A stretch of 64,000 bases of DNA from Peribacillus frigoritolerans (GTDB lineage: Bacteria > Bacillota > Bacilli > Bacillales > DSM-1321). The position numbers were made by a program, and so were the translations under genes. The stretch lies in contig NZ_KV440950.1 in NCBI RefSeq assembly GCF_001636405.1, positions 2,193,712-2,257,711 of the forward strand, read 5' to 3'. Numbering within the stretch: position 1 is the first letter of the stretch; each line of letters begins with the position of its first letter. The notes under the pieces are model-generated. The model was not told where the DNA came from. It made no database searches and was given only the letters and a program-made list of their open reading frames with translations. Positions 47,823 through 56,414 of this stretch are shown here, piece by piece.

Positions 47823-47975
47823 TGTTTTACACACAGAACTCAAAAAATTCTAAAAAGTTAAAAAATATATTGGAATAATTGGGACTAAACGATTATAATT
47901 TAGGAAATAAAAGCGAAAAAAGCTGGCATCGTTAGAAAAACATTATTTTAAATAAGGAAAAAGCGGGGGGAAAAT

Positions 47976-48971
47976 ATGAAAAAGAAATTATATTCAACTG
48001 CAGCCATGACATTGGTCGCAGGTTTATTATTGGCTGGGTGTGGAAATGAAAAGGAAAAAGATGCGGCAAAGGATGAAAGCGGAAAGGATACCATCAACAT
48101 TGGGGTAACACAAATAGTTCAGCATGATTCCCTGGATCAAGCATATGAAGGCTTCCAGGCGGCATTGAAGGATAGTGACATCAATGCAAAATATGATCTT
48201 CAAATTGCTCAGGGTGACCAAAACAACAGCCAAACGATTGCCAATAACTTCGTTGGGGATAAAGTGGATCTGATATTTGCGAATTCGACTCCTAGTGCTC
48301 TAAGTGCTTTAAATGCGACCAAGGATATTCCGATCGTCTTTACATCGGTTACCGATCCTGTAGCGGGGGAGCTTGTCACCTCTTTGGAAAAACCAGGCGG
48401 AAATGTGACGGGTACGACGGATTCCCATCCTGAAGCCATTGCAAAGTCAATGAAATTTCTAGCGGAAGAGCTTGGCGCCAAAACGATTGGAACGGTTTAT
48501 AACACAGGGGAGCAAAATTCAGTCGTCCAAATAAAAAATGTGAAGGCGGAAGCGAAAAAAGCTGGATTGAAAGTCGTGGAAGCATCCGTCTCGACTTCAG
48601 CGGATGTTAAACAGGCAACGGAATCATTAATCGGAAAAGCGGATGCTTTCTATATCATCACTGATAATACAGTTGTCTCTGCACTGGAATCGGTCATTTC
48701 CGTGGCAAATGATCAAGATATCCCCTTGTTTGTCGGCGAGCTTGATTCCGTGAATGCTGGCGGTTTTGCAGCATATGGCTTCAGTTACTATGATATTGGT
48801 TATGAAGCGGGGCAAAAAGCGGTTGAAATCCTGAAGGATGGTAAAAAACCTGGAGATATCCCGGTTCAATATCCACAAAAACTGAAATTGGTCATCAATG
48901 AAAAAGCAGCAAAAGATATGGGTGTTGAAATAAAAGAAGAATGGAAAGCAGATGCTGAGTTTGTAAAATAA
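47976..48971 (+). CDS. ABC transporter substrate-binding lipoprotein, TrpX/DUF534 type
   Basis: 331 aa. Signal peptide with lipobox LAGC (residues 19-22), acidic linker, then the ABC_sub_bind fold (NIGVTQIVQHDSLDQAYEGF, VTDPVAGELVTSLEKPGGNV, GTTDSHPEAIAKS). Family members include the streptococcal tryptophan-related TrpX. No T-box or other amino-acid leader is visible upstream, so the substrate here is unknown. First gene of a three-gene transporter operon. Confidence 0.88.
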   Translation: MKKKLYSTAAMTLVAGLLLAGCGNEKEKDAAKDESGKDTINIGVTQIVQHDSLDQAYEGFQAALKDSDINAKYDLQIAQGDQNNSQTIANNFVGDKVDLIFANSTPSALSALNATKDIPIVFTSVTDPVAGELVTSLEKPGGNVTGTTDSHPEAIAKSMKFLAEELGAKTIGTVYNTGEQNSVVQIKNVKAEAKKAGLKVVEASVSTSADVKQATESLIGKADAFYIITDNTVVSALESVISVANDQDIPLFVGELDSVNAGGFAAYGFSYYDIGYEAGQKAVEILKDGKKPGDIPVQYPQKLKLVINEKAAKDMGVEIKEEWKADAEFVK

Positions 48972-49003
48972 ACTCTGCTTTTGTTCGGGGAAGGAAGAAA
49001 AAA

Positions 49004-50035
49004 ATGTTCTCAGCCTTATTCAACTCTTTTGAGTCGGGAATGATTTATGCAATCATGGCACTTGGTGTCTATTTAACATTCAGGATTCTCGATTTCCCGG
49101 ATATGACTGTGGAAGGCAGTTTTGTGACAGGGGCCTCTGTTGCCGCGATTATGATCGTTAACGGTTACTCGCCGATCGTAGCCACGTTGTGTGCCATGGT
49201 GGCAGGGTTCATCGCTGGGACGATAACGGGGTTCCTTCATACAAAAGGGAAAATCAATCCTCTCTTGGCAGGTATCTTAATGATGATTGCGCTCTACTCA
49301 ATCAATTTGCGGATCATGGGTGCATCCAACATTCCGTTGCTTTCCCAAACAACCATTATCACGAATATCCAGGATGCCTGGGCTGGCACTGGGCTGGACA
49401 ATTTGTTGAATGGTCTTTTATCATTCGTGGGTCTTGGTGACAGCCTGCCAAAAACGTGGGCCATATTAATCGTTATGCTGGTTGTGGCTGTAGTCATCCA
49501 AGCGGGAATGTCAGCGTTTTTAAAAACGGAAATTGGTCTTGCCTTACGGGCGACTGGTGACAATGAAGCAATGGTCAAGAGTTTTTCCGCCCATACCGGC
49601 AACATGAAGATCTTAGGACTTGCAATCGGAAATGCACTTGTGGCTTTTTCGGGATCCCTGGTTGCCCAATATAACGGTTTTAGCGATATAGGCATGGGGA
49701 TTGGAATCATTGTCATCGGATTGGCATCCGTCATAATCGGTGAAGCTCTATTCGGGGCAAAAACGATTGCACGTGCTACGCTGGCGGTCATTGGAGGGGC
49801 GATCATTTACCGAATCGTCGTAACCTTGGCACTTCGCGTTGAATTCCTTGAAACGGGAGATGTTAAATTAATTACGGCTCTTATTGTGGTCGGGGCACTT
49901 GTCATTCCAAAAATTTCCGATAAACAAAAGGAAAAAACCCGGAAGAAAAGGCGGCTTAAAGAAATACAGATGCGTCATGATGGCACTTTACCGAAAGGGA
50001 GGGAAGAATATGCTTCGGTTAAATCAGATTTATAA
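49004..50035 (+). CDS. ABC transporter permease, TrpY-like
   Basis: 343 aa branched-chain-amino-acid/LivH-superfamily permease with about eight or nine hydrophobic helices (for example YSPIVATLCAMVAGFIAGTI and GIGIIVIGLASVIIGEALFG). It has a highly basic cytoplasmic tail (KEKTRKKRRLKEIQ). It starts 32 bp after the binding protein and overlaps the ATPase gene by 26 bp. Confidence 0.9.
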   Translation: MFSALFNSFESGMIYAIMALGVYLTFRILDFPDMTVEGSFVTGASVAAIMIVNGYSPIVATLCAMVAGFIAGTITGFLHTKGKINPLLAGILMMIALYSINLRIMGASNIPLLSQTTIITNIQDAWAGTGLDNLLNGLLSFVGLGDSLPKTWAILIVMLVVAVVIQAGMSAFLKTEIGLALRATGDNEAMVKSFSAHTGNMKILGLAIGNALVAFSGSLVAQYNGFSDIGMGIGIIVIGLASVIIGEALFGAKTIARATLAVIGGAIIYRIVVTLALRVEFLETGDVKLITALIVVGALVIPKISDKQKEKTRKKRRLKEIQMRHDGTLPKGREEYASVKSDL

Positions 50036-50804
50036 AGTGTTCAATGAGGGAACACCAGATGAAAAGCTAGCCCTTGGAAATCTGGAACTGCAGATGACAA
50101 AAGGTGAATTTGTAACAGTCATCGGTAGTAATGGAGCAGGTAAATCGACTTTGATGAATATGATTTCCGGTAAGATTCTCCCTGATGCCGGTGAAGTCAT
50201 CATCGATGGTGAAAACGTATCGGCCATTGAAGAACATGCCCGTGCAAAAATGATTGGACGCGTTTTTCAGGATCCCATGCTGGGTACGGCACCGCATATG
50301 ACGATTGAAGAAAATATGGCAATTGCTTATGGCAGAACCAATAGAAGAGGTTTAGGCTTTGGGGTGACAAAAAAACGGAAAGAACTTTTTAAAGAATGTT
50401 TGGGCACCCTTCATTTAGGCTTGGAAAACCGGATGACTGCAAAAGTGGGATTATTGTCAGGAGGGGAGCGTCAGGCACTATCACTGCTGATGGCGACCTT
50501 CACCGATCCTAAAATCCTGCTTCTTGATGAACATACTGCAGCGCTTGATCCTTCGCGGGCAGAACTTGTTACAAACCTGACAAAGGAAATCGTCGAAAAG
50601 AACCAATTAACGACGTTGATGGTGACTCATAATATGCAGCAGGCAATCGATCTTGGAAATTCCCTGATCATGATGGATAAGGGACAGATCATTTTTGAAG
50701 CCAGAGGCGCTGCAAAGCAGAAGTTAACCGTCGAAAAACTGCTTAACGAATTCCAACGCATAAAAGGCGAAAAAATGATCAATGACCGTGCAGTGTTGAT
50801 TTAA
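50010..50804 (+). CDS. ABC transporter ATP-binding protein, TrpZ-like
   Basis: 264 aa ABC ATPase. Walker A GSNGAGKST, signature LSGGERQALSLLM, Walker B ILLLDEHTAALDP (Glu retained in DEHTAALD) and H-loop VTHNMQQAIDL. ATG 50010 follows AAAGGGAGGG. The frame opens 42 codons earlier, but inside the permease gene without a site. A terminator at 50812-50860 closes the operon. Confidence 0.93.
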   Translation: MLRLNQIYKVFNEGTPDEKLALGNLELQMTKGEFVTVIGSNGAGKSTLMNMISGKILPDAGEVIIDGENVSAIEEHARAKMIGRVFQDPMLGTAPHMTIEENMAIAYGRTNRRGLGFGVTKKRKELFKECLGTLHLGLENRMTAKVGLLSGGERQALSLLMATFTDPKILLLDEHTAALDPSRAELVTNLTKEIVEKNQLTTLMVTHNMQQAIDLGNSLIMMDKGQIIFEARGAAKQKLTVEKLLNEFQRIKGEKMINDRAVLI

Positions 50805-50811
50805 AATGATG

Positions 50812-50860
50812 AAAAGGCCCGACCCAGGTGAGTTTAATCTTGGGTCAGGGCCTTTTTATT
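50812..50860 (+). terminator. Terminator of the TrpXYZ-like operon
   Basis: AAAAGGCCC (50812-50820) pairs with GGGCCTTTT (50848-50856); the inner ACCCA/TGGGT also pairs. A T-run follows. Confidence 0.92.
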
Positions 50861-50961
50861 TTGGGGTAATTAATAAGATCATGTCCTATTTTTGAAGAGA
50901 TGCTTTGCCTAGCAAAAATGGTTATTCGTGGGGTGCTCATGAAAGATCTTGTTAATAGATG

Positions 50962-51513
50962 TCAATCGCTGTCGGCTGTGCTCCATGATGAACTATCGTT
51001 CTTTCTGTTTCCGAAAATCATTTTTATGAATGGCCTTTTCTTCGTCTTTTTAGTGGCAGCAGCTTCTTCAGCCGCGAGGAAATAATCAAAGTGCTGGCCC
51101 GTTGGTGTTTCTAACGCTTCGATACGGGCTTCAAGCTTTTTAACGAGTTTGTGCATTTCTTCCATTTCACTTCTGTGCTGTAAAAGCTGATAGGATACAA
51201 CATCGTCCGCTTTTGTTTTCAGGCCATTTTCTAGCCTGATGACCCGTTCAAGCAGTTGATCATGTTCTTTATTCGGTTCGGAGTGTTTCTGGAGGGTTGC
51301 TTTTCTAATCTTTTTCTCTGAGATGCTGACCTTTTGGAGAATGATGCCCTCGTTCAGCTGATCTTGGATTTTTCTCAATAATGCAATGTCTTCATCCGAA
51401 AACTGGTAGTGGCCAAGCTGATTCCGTTCTACTTCCATGTTCAATTGGGTGACCCAGCGTTGAATCGTACTATGGGAAACATTCAGTAACCGGGCAACTG
51501 CGCTTGTATTCAT
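50962..51513 (-). CDS. MerR-type HTH and coiled-coil protein, RacA-like
   Basis: 183 aa from ATG 51513, preceded by AAGGGGGA; 21 further in-frame codons upstream lack a site. An N-terminal MerR-like helix-turn-helix (MNTSAVARLLNVSHSTIQRW, then VTQLN and ERNQLGHYQFSDED) is followed by a coiled coil (about 95-150; ADDVVSYQLLQHRSEMEEMH) and a basic tail (KKTKKRPFIKMIFGNRK). This architecture matches RacA, which anchors the chromosome to the pole during sporulation. RacA is not at this locus in B. subtilis, so the assignment is tentative. Confidence 0.72.
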   Translation of the reverse strand: MNTSAVARLLNVSHSTIQRWVTQLNMEVERNQLGHYQFSDEDIALLRKIQDQLNEGIILQKVSISEKKIRKATLQKHSEPNKEHDQLLERVIRLENGLKTKADDVVSYQLLQHRSEMEEMHKLVKKLEARIEALETPTGQHFDYFLAAEEAAATKKTKKRPFIKMIFGNRKNDSSSWSTADSD

Positions 51514-51792
51514 CGAGATTCCCCCTTCTGCTTGTTGAATTCGATAAGTATGGGGGAATTCCTTTACAGATGACAAAACATGTATTCATTCGGCAAAGAA
51601 AGTGGAATTCCTACGTAATTTGCATGAGGGGCAATCCAAGGTGGAATTACCCGTGGTTTTGCAAAGTGGTGAGCAGTGTTAGGAACTTTAAGAAGCATTT
51701 GCTATGGTGTGGGTGATGGTCAATCAAGCTAAAAAGGGAAAAGTGATCCAGATGTCGAATTTACCCTTAAAACATGGAAAAGGAGGACTAGC

Positions 51793-52225
51793 ATGAACAG
51801 GATCAACATTATAACTTTAGGTGTCAGGGATATTACTCAATCATTAAGGTTTTACCGGGACGGGTTGGGATTCCGTACATTGATTAAAGAGGACGATCCC
51901 GCAATCGTTTTTTTTTAATAATGCCGGTACGAAACTTGCTTTGTATCCTTTAGAGGAGCTGGCAAAAGACATTAATGAAATGGAACCGCCTAAGGAAAAT
52001 GGTTTCCCGGGTCTTACGCTCGCTTATAATGCTAAATCAATTGAAGAAGTGGATGAAGTGATCAACAGGGCTGAAAAGGCTGGGGGAACAATCGAGAAAT
52101 CACCTCAGCATGTTTTTTGGGGAGGATACAGCGGATATTTTTCAGACCGCGATGGTTATTATTGGGAGGTTGCGTATTCGAAGGACTGGAGTTTCGATGA
52201 AAATGATATGCTGATTATAAAGTAA
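51793..52225 (+). pseudogene. VOC/glyoxalase family protein interrupted in a T9 homopolymer
   Basis: ATG 51793 behind AGGAGG opens MNRINIITLGVRDITQSLRF and runs to a stop at 51917-51919, immediately after nine T (51908-51916). Removing one T joins it to the downstream frame (NNAGTKLALYPLEELAKDIN, ending WEVAYSKDWSFDENDMLIIK at 52225), giving a normal ~143 aa VOC protein. It is a frameshift by one base, a sequencing error, or a slippage switch. The intact product would be a glyoxalase/bleomycin-resistance-like enzyme. Confidence 0.82.
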
Positions 52226-52269
52226 CGCTCACTTCAGAAGATTTACCCTTTATAAGGCGTATGGATCAT

Positions 52270-52310
52270 AAAAAGGGCTGTTGCCTGCCACTGTTGCAGG
52301 CAACAGCCAT
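52270..52310 (-). terminator. Terminator of proI
   Basis: GGCTGTTGCCTGC pairs with GCAGGCAACAGCC around CACTGTT. On the minus strand it is followed by CTTTTTA. Confidence 0.9.
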
Positions 52311-52321
52311 CATCATGAGGC

Positions 52322-53167
52322 TTACTGCGAAACTACATATTTGGCCAGTTCTTTACTTATTTGGTTGCCCATTCGCTTCGATTGCTCTGTCGCTTCTTGT
52401 ACACAGGCAATGAATGCATCTTCCACTTGGTGTGCTTGTAGTGCTTTCAGACCTGCTTCAGTCGTTCCGCCTGGTGAAGTTACTTCCTTTCTTAGTACGG
52501 CAGGCGTTTTAGGTGATTTCTGTAACATGTCGGCTGCGCCCATCAATGTCTGGAGAATCAATTGCTTAGCGGTTTCGGAATCGAGCCCTATTTTTTCCGC
52601 TGATTTTTCCAATGCCTCGACCAAGTAATAAATATAAGCAGGACCACTGCCTGATAAGCCTGTTACCGCATCTAGCTGGGCTTCTTCGACCACTGCCACC
52701 GTACCCACCGTTTCAAAAAGGGTAATCGCCGTTTGTAATTGCGAGTCTTCCGTATGACAGTTAGCCGCAAGGGCCGTTGCTGATTTTCCTACAGCTGCCG
52801 ATGTATTAGGCATGGCACGGACGATCGAAAACCGCTTGTTGGCGATTCCTTCCAAGCTTGTTGTATGAACCCCGGCAACAACGGAAATGAACAGCATTTC
52901 TTCACGAATGTATTCTTTTATTGATTGCATCGTTTCTAAAATATCTTTCGGTTTCACCGCCAGTACGACAAGGTCCGCATCCTGTACTAATAACTGCAGT
53001 GATCGTGTTGCCGTTACACCATATTGGTCCTTTAAATAAACGAACCGATCATCATTTGATTTATTTGTTACAAAAATATTTTCTGGTTCAATTACCTGTT
53101 GGGTCACCAGCCCCGAAATGATTGCTTCTGCCATCGATCCAGCTCCGATAAACGCGATTTTTTTCAT
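52322..53167 (-). CDS. proI: Pyrroline-5-carboxylate reductase
   Basis: Last step of proline synthesis (P5C to Pro, NAD(P)H). 281 aa from ATG 53167, preceded by GGAGCGGGAAAT; the 57 extra in-frame codons upstream read through a repeat element. N-terminal Rossmann IAFIGAGSMAEAIISGL, then VLAVKPKDI, and the C-terminal helical block AVTGLSGSGPAYIYYLVEAL and VTSPGGTTEAGLKAL. A T-box leader upstream gives proline-dependent control. A 221-bp mobile repeat sits between leader and gene. Confidence 0.95.
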   Translation of the reverse strand: MKKIAFIGAGSMAEAIISGLVTQQVIEPENIFVTNKSNDDRFVYLKDQYGVTATRSLQLLVQDADLVVLAVKPKDILETMQSIKEYIREEMLFISVVAGVHTTSLEGIANKRFSIVRAMPNTSAAVGKSATALAANCHTEDSQLQTAITLFETVGTVAVVEEAQLDAVTGLSGSGPAYIYYLVEALEKSAEKIGLDSETAKQLILQTLMGAADMLQKSPKTPAVLRKEVTSPGGTTEAGLKALQAHQVEDAFIACVQEATEQSKRMGNQISKELAKYVVSQ

Positions 53168-53209
53168 ATTTCCCGCTCCTTTTTCTTTTGAATTTTCGGC
53201 CATTTTATG

Positions 53210-53430
53210 AAGGCTGTTTTCACATACTTTGTTGCTATTTACCAGGTAGTGAGTTGTGGTTGATTTCCCTTCCAGATGCTCGCTTTCCGCGGGGCGGGCG
53301 GGTGAGCCTCCTCGGCGTAAACGCCTGTGGGGTCTCACTTCCCGCTGCTCCCGCAGGAGTCTCGCACTTCCGCTCCAATCAACCTTAAATAGTTTCGTTT
53401 AAAAACAACAACCTTTACGAAAAGAGCCTT
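53210..53430. mobile_element. 221-bp MITE-like element in the proI leader
   Basis: The ends are inverted repeats of 25 bp (53210-53234 and 53406-53430), 19 of 25 matching, each starting AAGGCT.TTTTC. It is flanked on both sides by TATG, a possible 4-bp target duplication. It contains the 123-bp hairpin core at 53260-53382. It starts right after the T-box terminator and has no coding capacity. Confidence 0.72.
53260..53382 (+). repeat. Dispersed 123-bp hairpin core, copy B
   Basis: TTGATTTCC...AATCAA, identical in length to the core at 15935-16057. It shares GCTTTCCGCGGG, GAGCCTCCTCGGCG, GGGGTCTC and CCCGCAGGAGTCTCG. The centre GGCG-TAAA-CGCC is a perfect hairpin extended by GAGCCTCC/GGGGTCTC pairing. 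Confidence 0.82.
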
Positions 53431-53433
53431 TAT

Positions 53434-53712
53434 GAAAAACAAAAAGACCCCTCATCCAATAAAGGACGAAAGGTCTAGCTTCCGTGGTACCACCTTTGTT
53501 CAACTTTTCCATAATAAATAAACAGAAAAGCTGCACTTGATTCCTCTAACGCGGGAATTACGTCAGGTTTTCCTGAAGGCTCATAAGGTAGGTTCAATAA
53601 TGAGGGGGCGATGAAGCCTTTCAGCACATTCCAGCTTCACTCTCTTTACGCCATCAATAATTTACTTGGCCTTAATCAAAGCCATGCCGTCTTTAATTAC
53701 TTGTGATTATGA
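53434..53712 (-). promoter_or_regulatory. T-box riboswitch controlling proI
   Basis: The minus strand contains the canonical T-box AGGTGGTACCACGGAAGC (about 53477-53494) followed by a terminator stem and TTTTTGTTTTT. Stem I shows AAGTAA, AGAGAG and, on its 3' side, GAACCTACC. By the usual layout GAA-NNN-purine, the specifier would be CCU (53590-53592), a proline codon, matching the gene controlled. Uncharged tRNA-Pro would stabilise the antiterminator. Confidence 0.9.
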
Positions 53713-53903
53713 AGGATATATCAGTACTCTGTCAATGATAATATATGCATGCACGATAAAAAATAGACATGAATTATGTGAAAATAATGACAGTATTTAA
53801 AAATACATGTAAAATGTTAATTATACATGATAACTATACTTAGAATCCTGGTTAGCGTATAAAAAGATTTATATAAATATAATTTTCTAAGGTGGAAAAG
53901 ATT

Positions 53904-54872
53904 ATGGCGAATTGGAATGGAGATATTGCGAAAATTGCTTTGCCCACGCCGTTTGCAGTGGGTGATGTGAATGTTTATGTCGTTAAAGGGGATGCTTTAA
54001 CATTAATCGATACTGGTGTGAAAACAAAACGTTCAAAGGAAGCCTTGACTGACGGTCTTGGAGATTTAGGTCTGAAACTGACTGATATCGAACAAATCAT
54101 TTTAACCCATCATCATCCCGATCATGCTGGTGCACTCGATTTCTTTGAAAAGGATATCCCGGTTTATGGACACAAAAATAATCAGCGCTGGCTTACTATC
54201 AGTGATGAGTTTCTTGAAACACATAATCGTTTTTTCCTTGATTATGCCAAAAAGTTCGGAGTGGCAGAAGAGCTGAAAAATAAACTGATCCATAACCGCG
54301 ACGAAATCCGTTTCCTTAGTGAACGGAAGCTGCATGGATATTTAGCTGAGGGGGATGAGCTCCCTGGTCTTCCAGGCTGGAAAGTGATCGAGACTCCAGG
54401 GCATGCGCAAAGCCATTTATCTTTTTACCGGGAAAGTGACGGGGTCATGATCGCTGGCGATCACTTGCTTGCCAAGATTTCACCTAACCCATTAATGGAA
54501 CCACCTTTACTCCCTGGAGGCATGAGGCCTCGTCCGTTACTGCAATATAATGCATCACTTCAAAAATTATTGGATTTCCCCATATCCACTGTTTACTCAG
54601 GACATGGATCTGAAGTGGCAGGAGATGCAGTTGCAGACTTGATTCAATATAGATTCGATCGGCAGCATAACCGTGCCATGCAGGTGAAAAGCATGCTCCA
54701 AGATAAGCCTTTATCTGTCTTTGAAGTGTGTCAGCAGTTGTTTCCGAAAGTATACCTTCAGGAAGTGGGCCTGACACTTTCGGAAACGGTCGGTCAGCTG
54801 GACTATTTAGAAGACTTGGGTGAAGTCCAAACAGAAATCCAATCAGGGGTCATTCTGTATTCAATCGCTTAA
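53904..54872 (+). CDS. yqjP: Metallo-beta-lactamase fold hydrolase YqjP
   Basis: 322 aa from ATG 53904, 8 bp after AAGGTGG. The metal motif is LTHHHPDHAGAL (HxHxDH form HHHPDH), with further ligands in ETPGHAQSHLSFY, IAGDHLL and YSGHGSEV. A C-terminal winged-helix-like segment follows (LFPKVYLQEVGLTLSETVGQ). The substrate is unknown. yqjQ follows after 22 bp. Confidence 0.9.
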   Translation: MANWNGDIAKIALPTPFAVGDVNVYVVKGDALTLIDTGVKTKRSKEALTDGLGDLGLKLTDIEQIILTHHHPDHAGALDFFEKDIPVYGHKNNQRWLTISDEFLETHNRFFLDYAKKFGVAEELKNKLIHNRDEIRFLSERKLHGYLAEGDELPGLPGWKVIETPGHAQSHLSFYRESDGVMIAGDHLLAKISPNPLMEPPLLPGGMRPRPLLQYNASLQKLLDFPISTVYSGHGSEVAGDAVADLIQYRFDRQHNRAMQVKSMLQDKPLSVFEVCQQLFPKVYLQEVGLTLSETVGQLDYLEDLGEVQTEIQSGVILYSIA

Positions 54873-54894
54873 TGTTCGAAGGAGGCCGCTTTTT

Positions 54895-55686
54895 TTGAAT
54901 AAGTTACAAGGTAAAGTTATTGTTATTACCGGTGCTTCCGGAGGGATTGGCAAGGAAGTTGCCATTCAAAGTGCAAAACAGGGAGGCCGTCTCGTCCTCT
55001 TGGCCAGAAGCATGGATAAATTACTGCTGCTGAAGAATGAACTGATCGCCCAATATGGGATTGATGCATATGCCTATAAGCTTGATGTTGCAGACACTGA
55101 TCAGGTGACAAATGTTTTTAATGACATCCATGAGCAAATAGGTGAAGTGGATGTGTTGGTCAACAATGCTGGTTTCGGCACGTTTAAAGAAGCGCAGGAT
55201 ACGGAATTGAATGAAACGAAAGCAATGTTTGCTGTCAACGTCATTGGCTTAATGGCCTGCACAAAGCTGGTTCTGCCGTATATGAAGCAGAGAAAATCGG
55301 GGCATATCATCAATATCGCTTCACAGGCCGGTAAAATCGCCACTCCTAAATCAACATTGTACTCTTCTACCAAGTTCGCAGTTCTTGGCTATTCAAACGC
55401 ACTTCGGCTCGAACTGATGGAAGATCATGTTTTTGTGACCACAGTCAATCCTGGCCCTATAGAAACGAATTTCTTTAACATTGCGGATGAATCAGGTACA
55501 TACTTAAAGAACGTTGAAAAATTTATGCTTAAGCCTGGAGATGTCGCTGCTAAAATCGTAGCGGCGATGCTGACCAACAAGAGGGAAATCAATCTCCCTG
55601 GCTGGATGAATTTAGCTGGGAAATGGTATAACATGTTTCCGAAGATCACCGAAACATTAGGAAAAAAAGCATTTTTCAAAAAGTAG
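54895..55686 (+). CDS. yqjQ: Short-chain dehydrogenase/reductase YqjQ
   Basis: 263 aa classical SDR. Cofactor motif TGASGGIGKEVA, NNAG motif VLVNNAGFGTF, and catalytic residues Ser in NIASQAGKIATP plus Tyr-x3-Lys as YSSTK. TTG start at 54895, 9 bp after GGAGG; the upstream in-frame region lies inside yqjP. The substrate is not known. Confidence 0.93.
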   Translation: MNKLQGKVIVITGASGGIGKEVAIQSAKQGGRLVLLARSMDKLLLLKNELIAQYGIDAYAYKLDVADTDQVTNVFNDIHEQIGEVDVLVNNAGFGTFKEAQDTELNETKAMFAVNVIGLMACTKLVLPYMKQRKSGHIINIASQAGKIATPKSTLYSSTKFAVLGYSNALRLELMEDHVFVTTVNPGPIETNFFNIADESGTYLKNVEKFMLKPGDVAAKIVAAMLTNKREINLPGWMNLAGKWYNMFPKITETLGKKAFFKK

Positions 55687-55729
55687 GCTAGTCTTTCGAT
55701 ACCAGACGAAAAATGGTCCAATAATAGGT

Positions 55730-55760
55730 AAAGGGGAATGTCGATGACATTCCCCTTTTG
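55730..55760 (+). terminator. Terminator of yqjP-yqjQ
   Basis: AAGGGGAATG (55731-55740) pairs with CATTCCCCTT (55748-55757), followed by TTG. Confidence 0.82.
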
Positions 55761-55835
55761 ATTTAACCGAAGTTATCATTTGAATGGGTAACTATTTCAT
55801 GGGGAATCCGTCTATTTCTATTAGGAGGGATTTTC

Positions 55836-56363
55836 ATGAAGATGATTGTAAACCTTTATATATATTTATTCGTCGCCTTTATACTGGGCAGCTGTCAATC
55901 CCCCGATTGGAACATGGATGAATCCATTGATAAAGGGGAAGAAGGTTTCATTACGGATCTTGATGATAAGAGGATTTTGATTAAAGGGACGTACTATAAG
56001 GTGACCAATGATACATATATTCAAGATCAACATGGTAATGACCTCGATTATTCCGAACTCGAAATCGGGATGAAAGTGAAACCATGGCACCGGGGCGGGG
56101 TGAAGAAATCATTTCCTGGGAAAGCGGAAGCTGAATTGATTCTTGTTTTGACGGATGAAAACAGCTTAGCCGAACAAAGGGCGGTCATTGCTGCTCTGGA
56201 TCATGTCAGCAAAGCGGAAAGTCAGCGATTCATGGTTCTCGAAGTCGTCCATTTACCCTCAGAGCATGTTTATAATATCGAAATGATGAATCGTTCAAAC
56301 TTGGACTCTTCATTCATGGTGACAGTAGAGGATGTAACGGATGAAATATTATATATAAAATAA
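55836..56363 (+). CDS. Putative lipoprotein with DUF3221-like domain
   Basis: 175 aa with a short signal peptide and lipobox-like ILGSC (Cys at residue 20), so probably membrane-anchored outside the cell. The following segment (GFITDLDDKRILIKGTYYKV, then DYSELEIGMKVKPW) resembles the DUF3221 domain of Bacillus lipoproteins. The C-terminal part is not recognised. AGGAGGG site before the ATG. Function unknown. Confidence 0.75.
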   Translation: MKMIVNLYIYLFVAFILGSCQSPDWNMDESIDKGEEGFITDLDDKRILIKGTYYKVTNDTYIQDQHGNDLDYSELEIGMKVKPWHRGGVKKSFPGKAEAELILVLTDENSLAEQRAVIAALDHVSKAESQRFMVLEVVHLPSEHVYNIEMMNRSNLDSSFMVTVEDVTDEILYIK

Positions 56364-56406
56364 AACAGCCGGACTGAATCACTTTGAATTCTGTCCGGCT
56401 GTTTGT
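56364..56406. terminator. Bidirectional terminator
   Basis: AACAGCCGGAC (56364-56374) pairs with GTCCGGCTGTT (56393-56403). It lies between two convergent genes. Confidence 0.88.
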
Positions 56407-56414
56407 CTTGGATT

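Noticed and set aside
53168..53338. 57-codon N-terminal extension of proI
   Set aside because: It would be translated from the mobile hairpin core; the Rossmann fold starts exactly at the ATG at 53167, behind a GGAG site.
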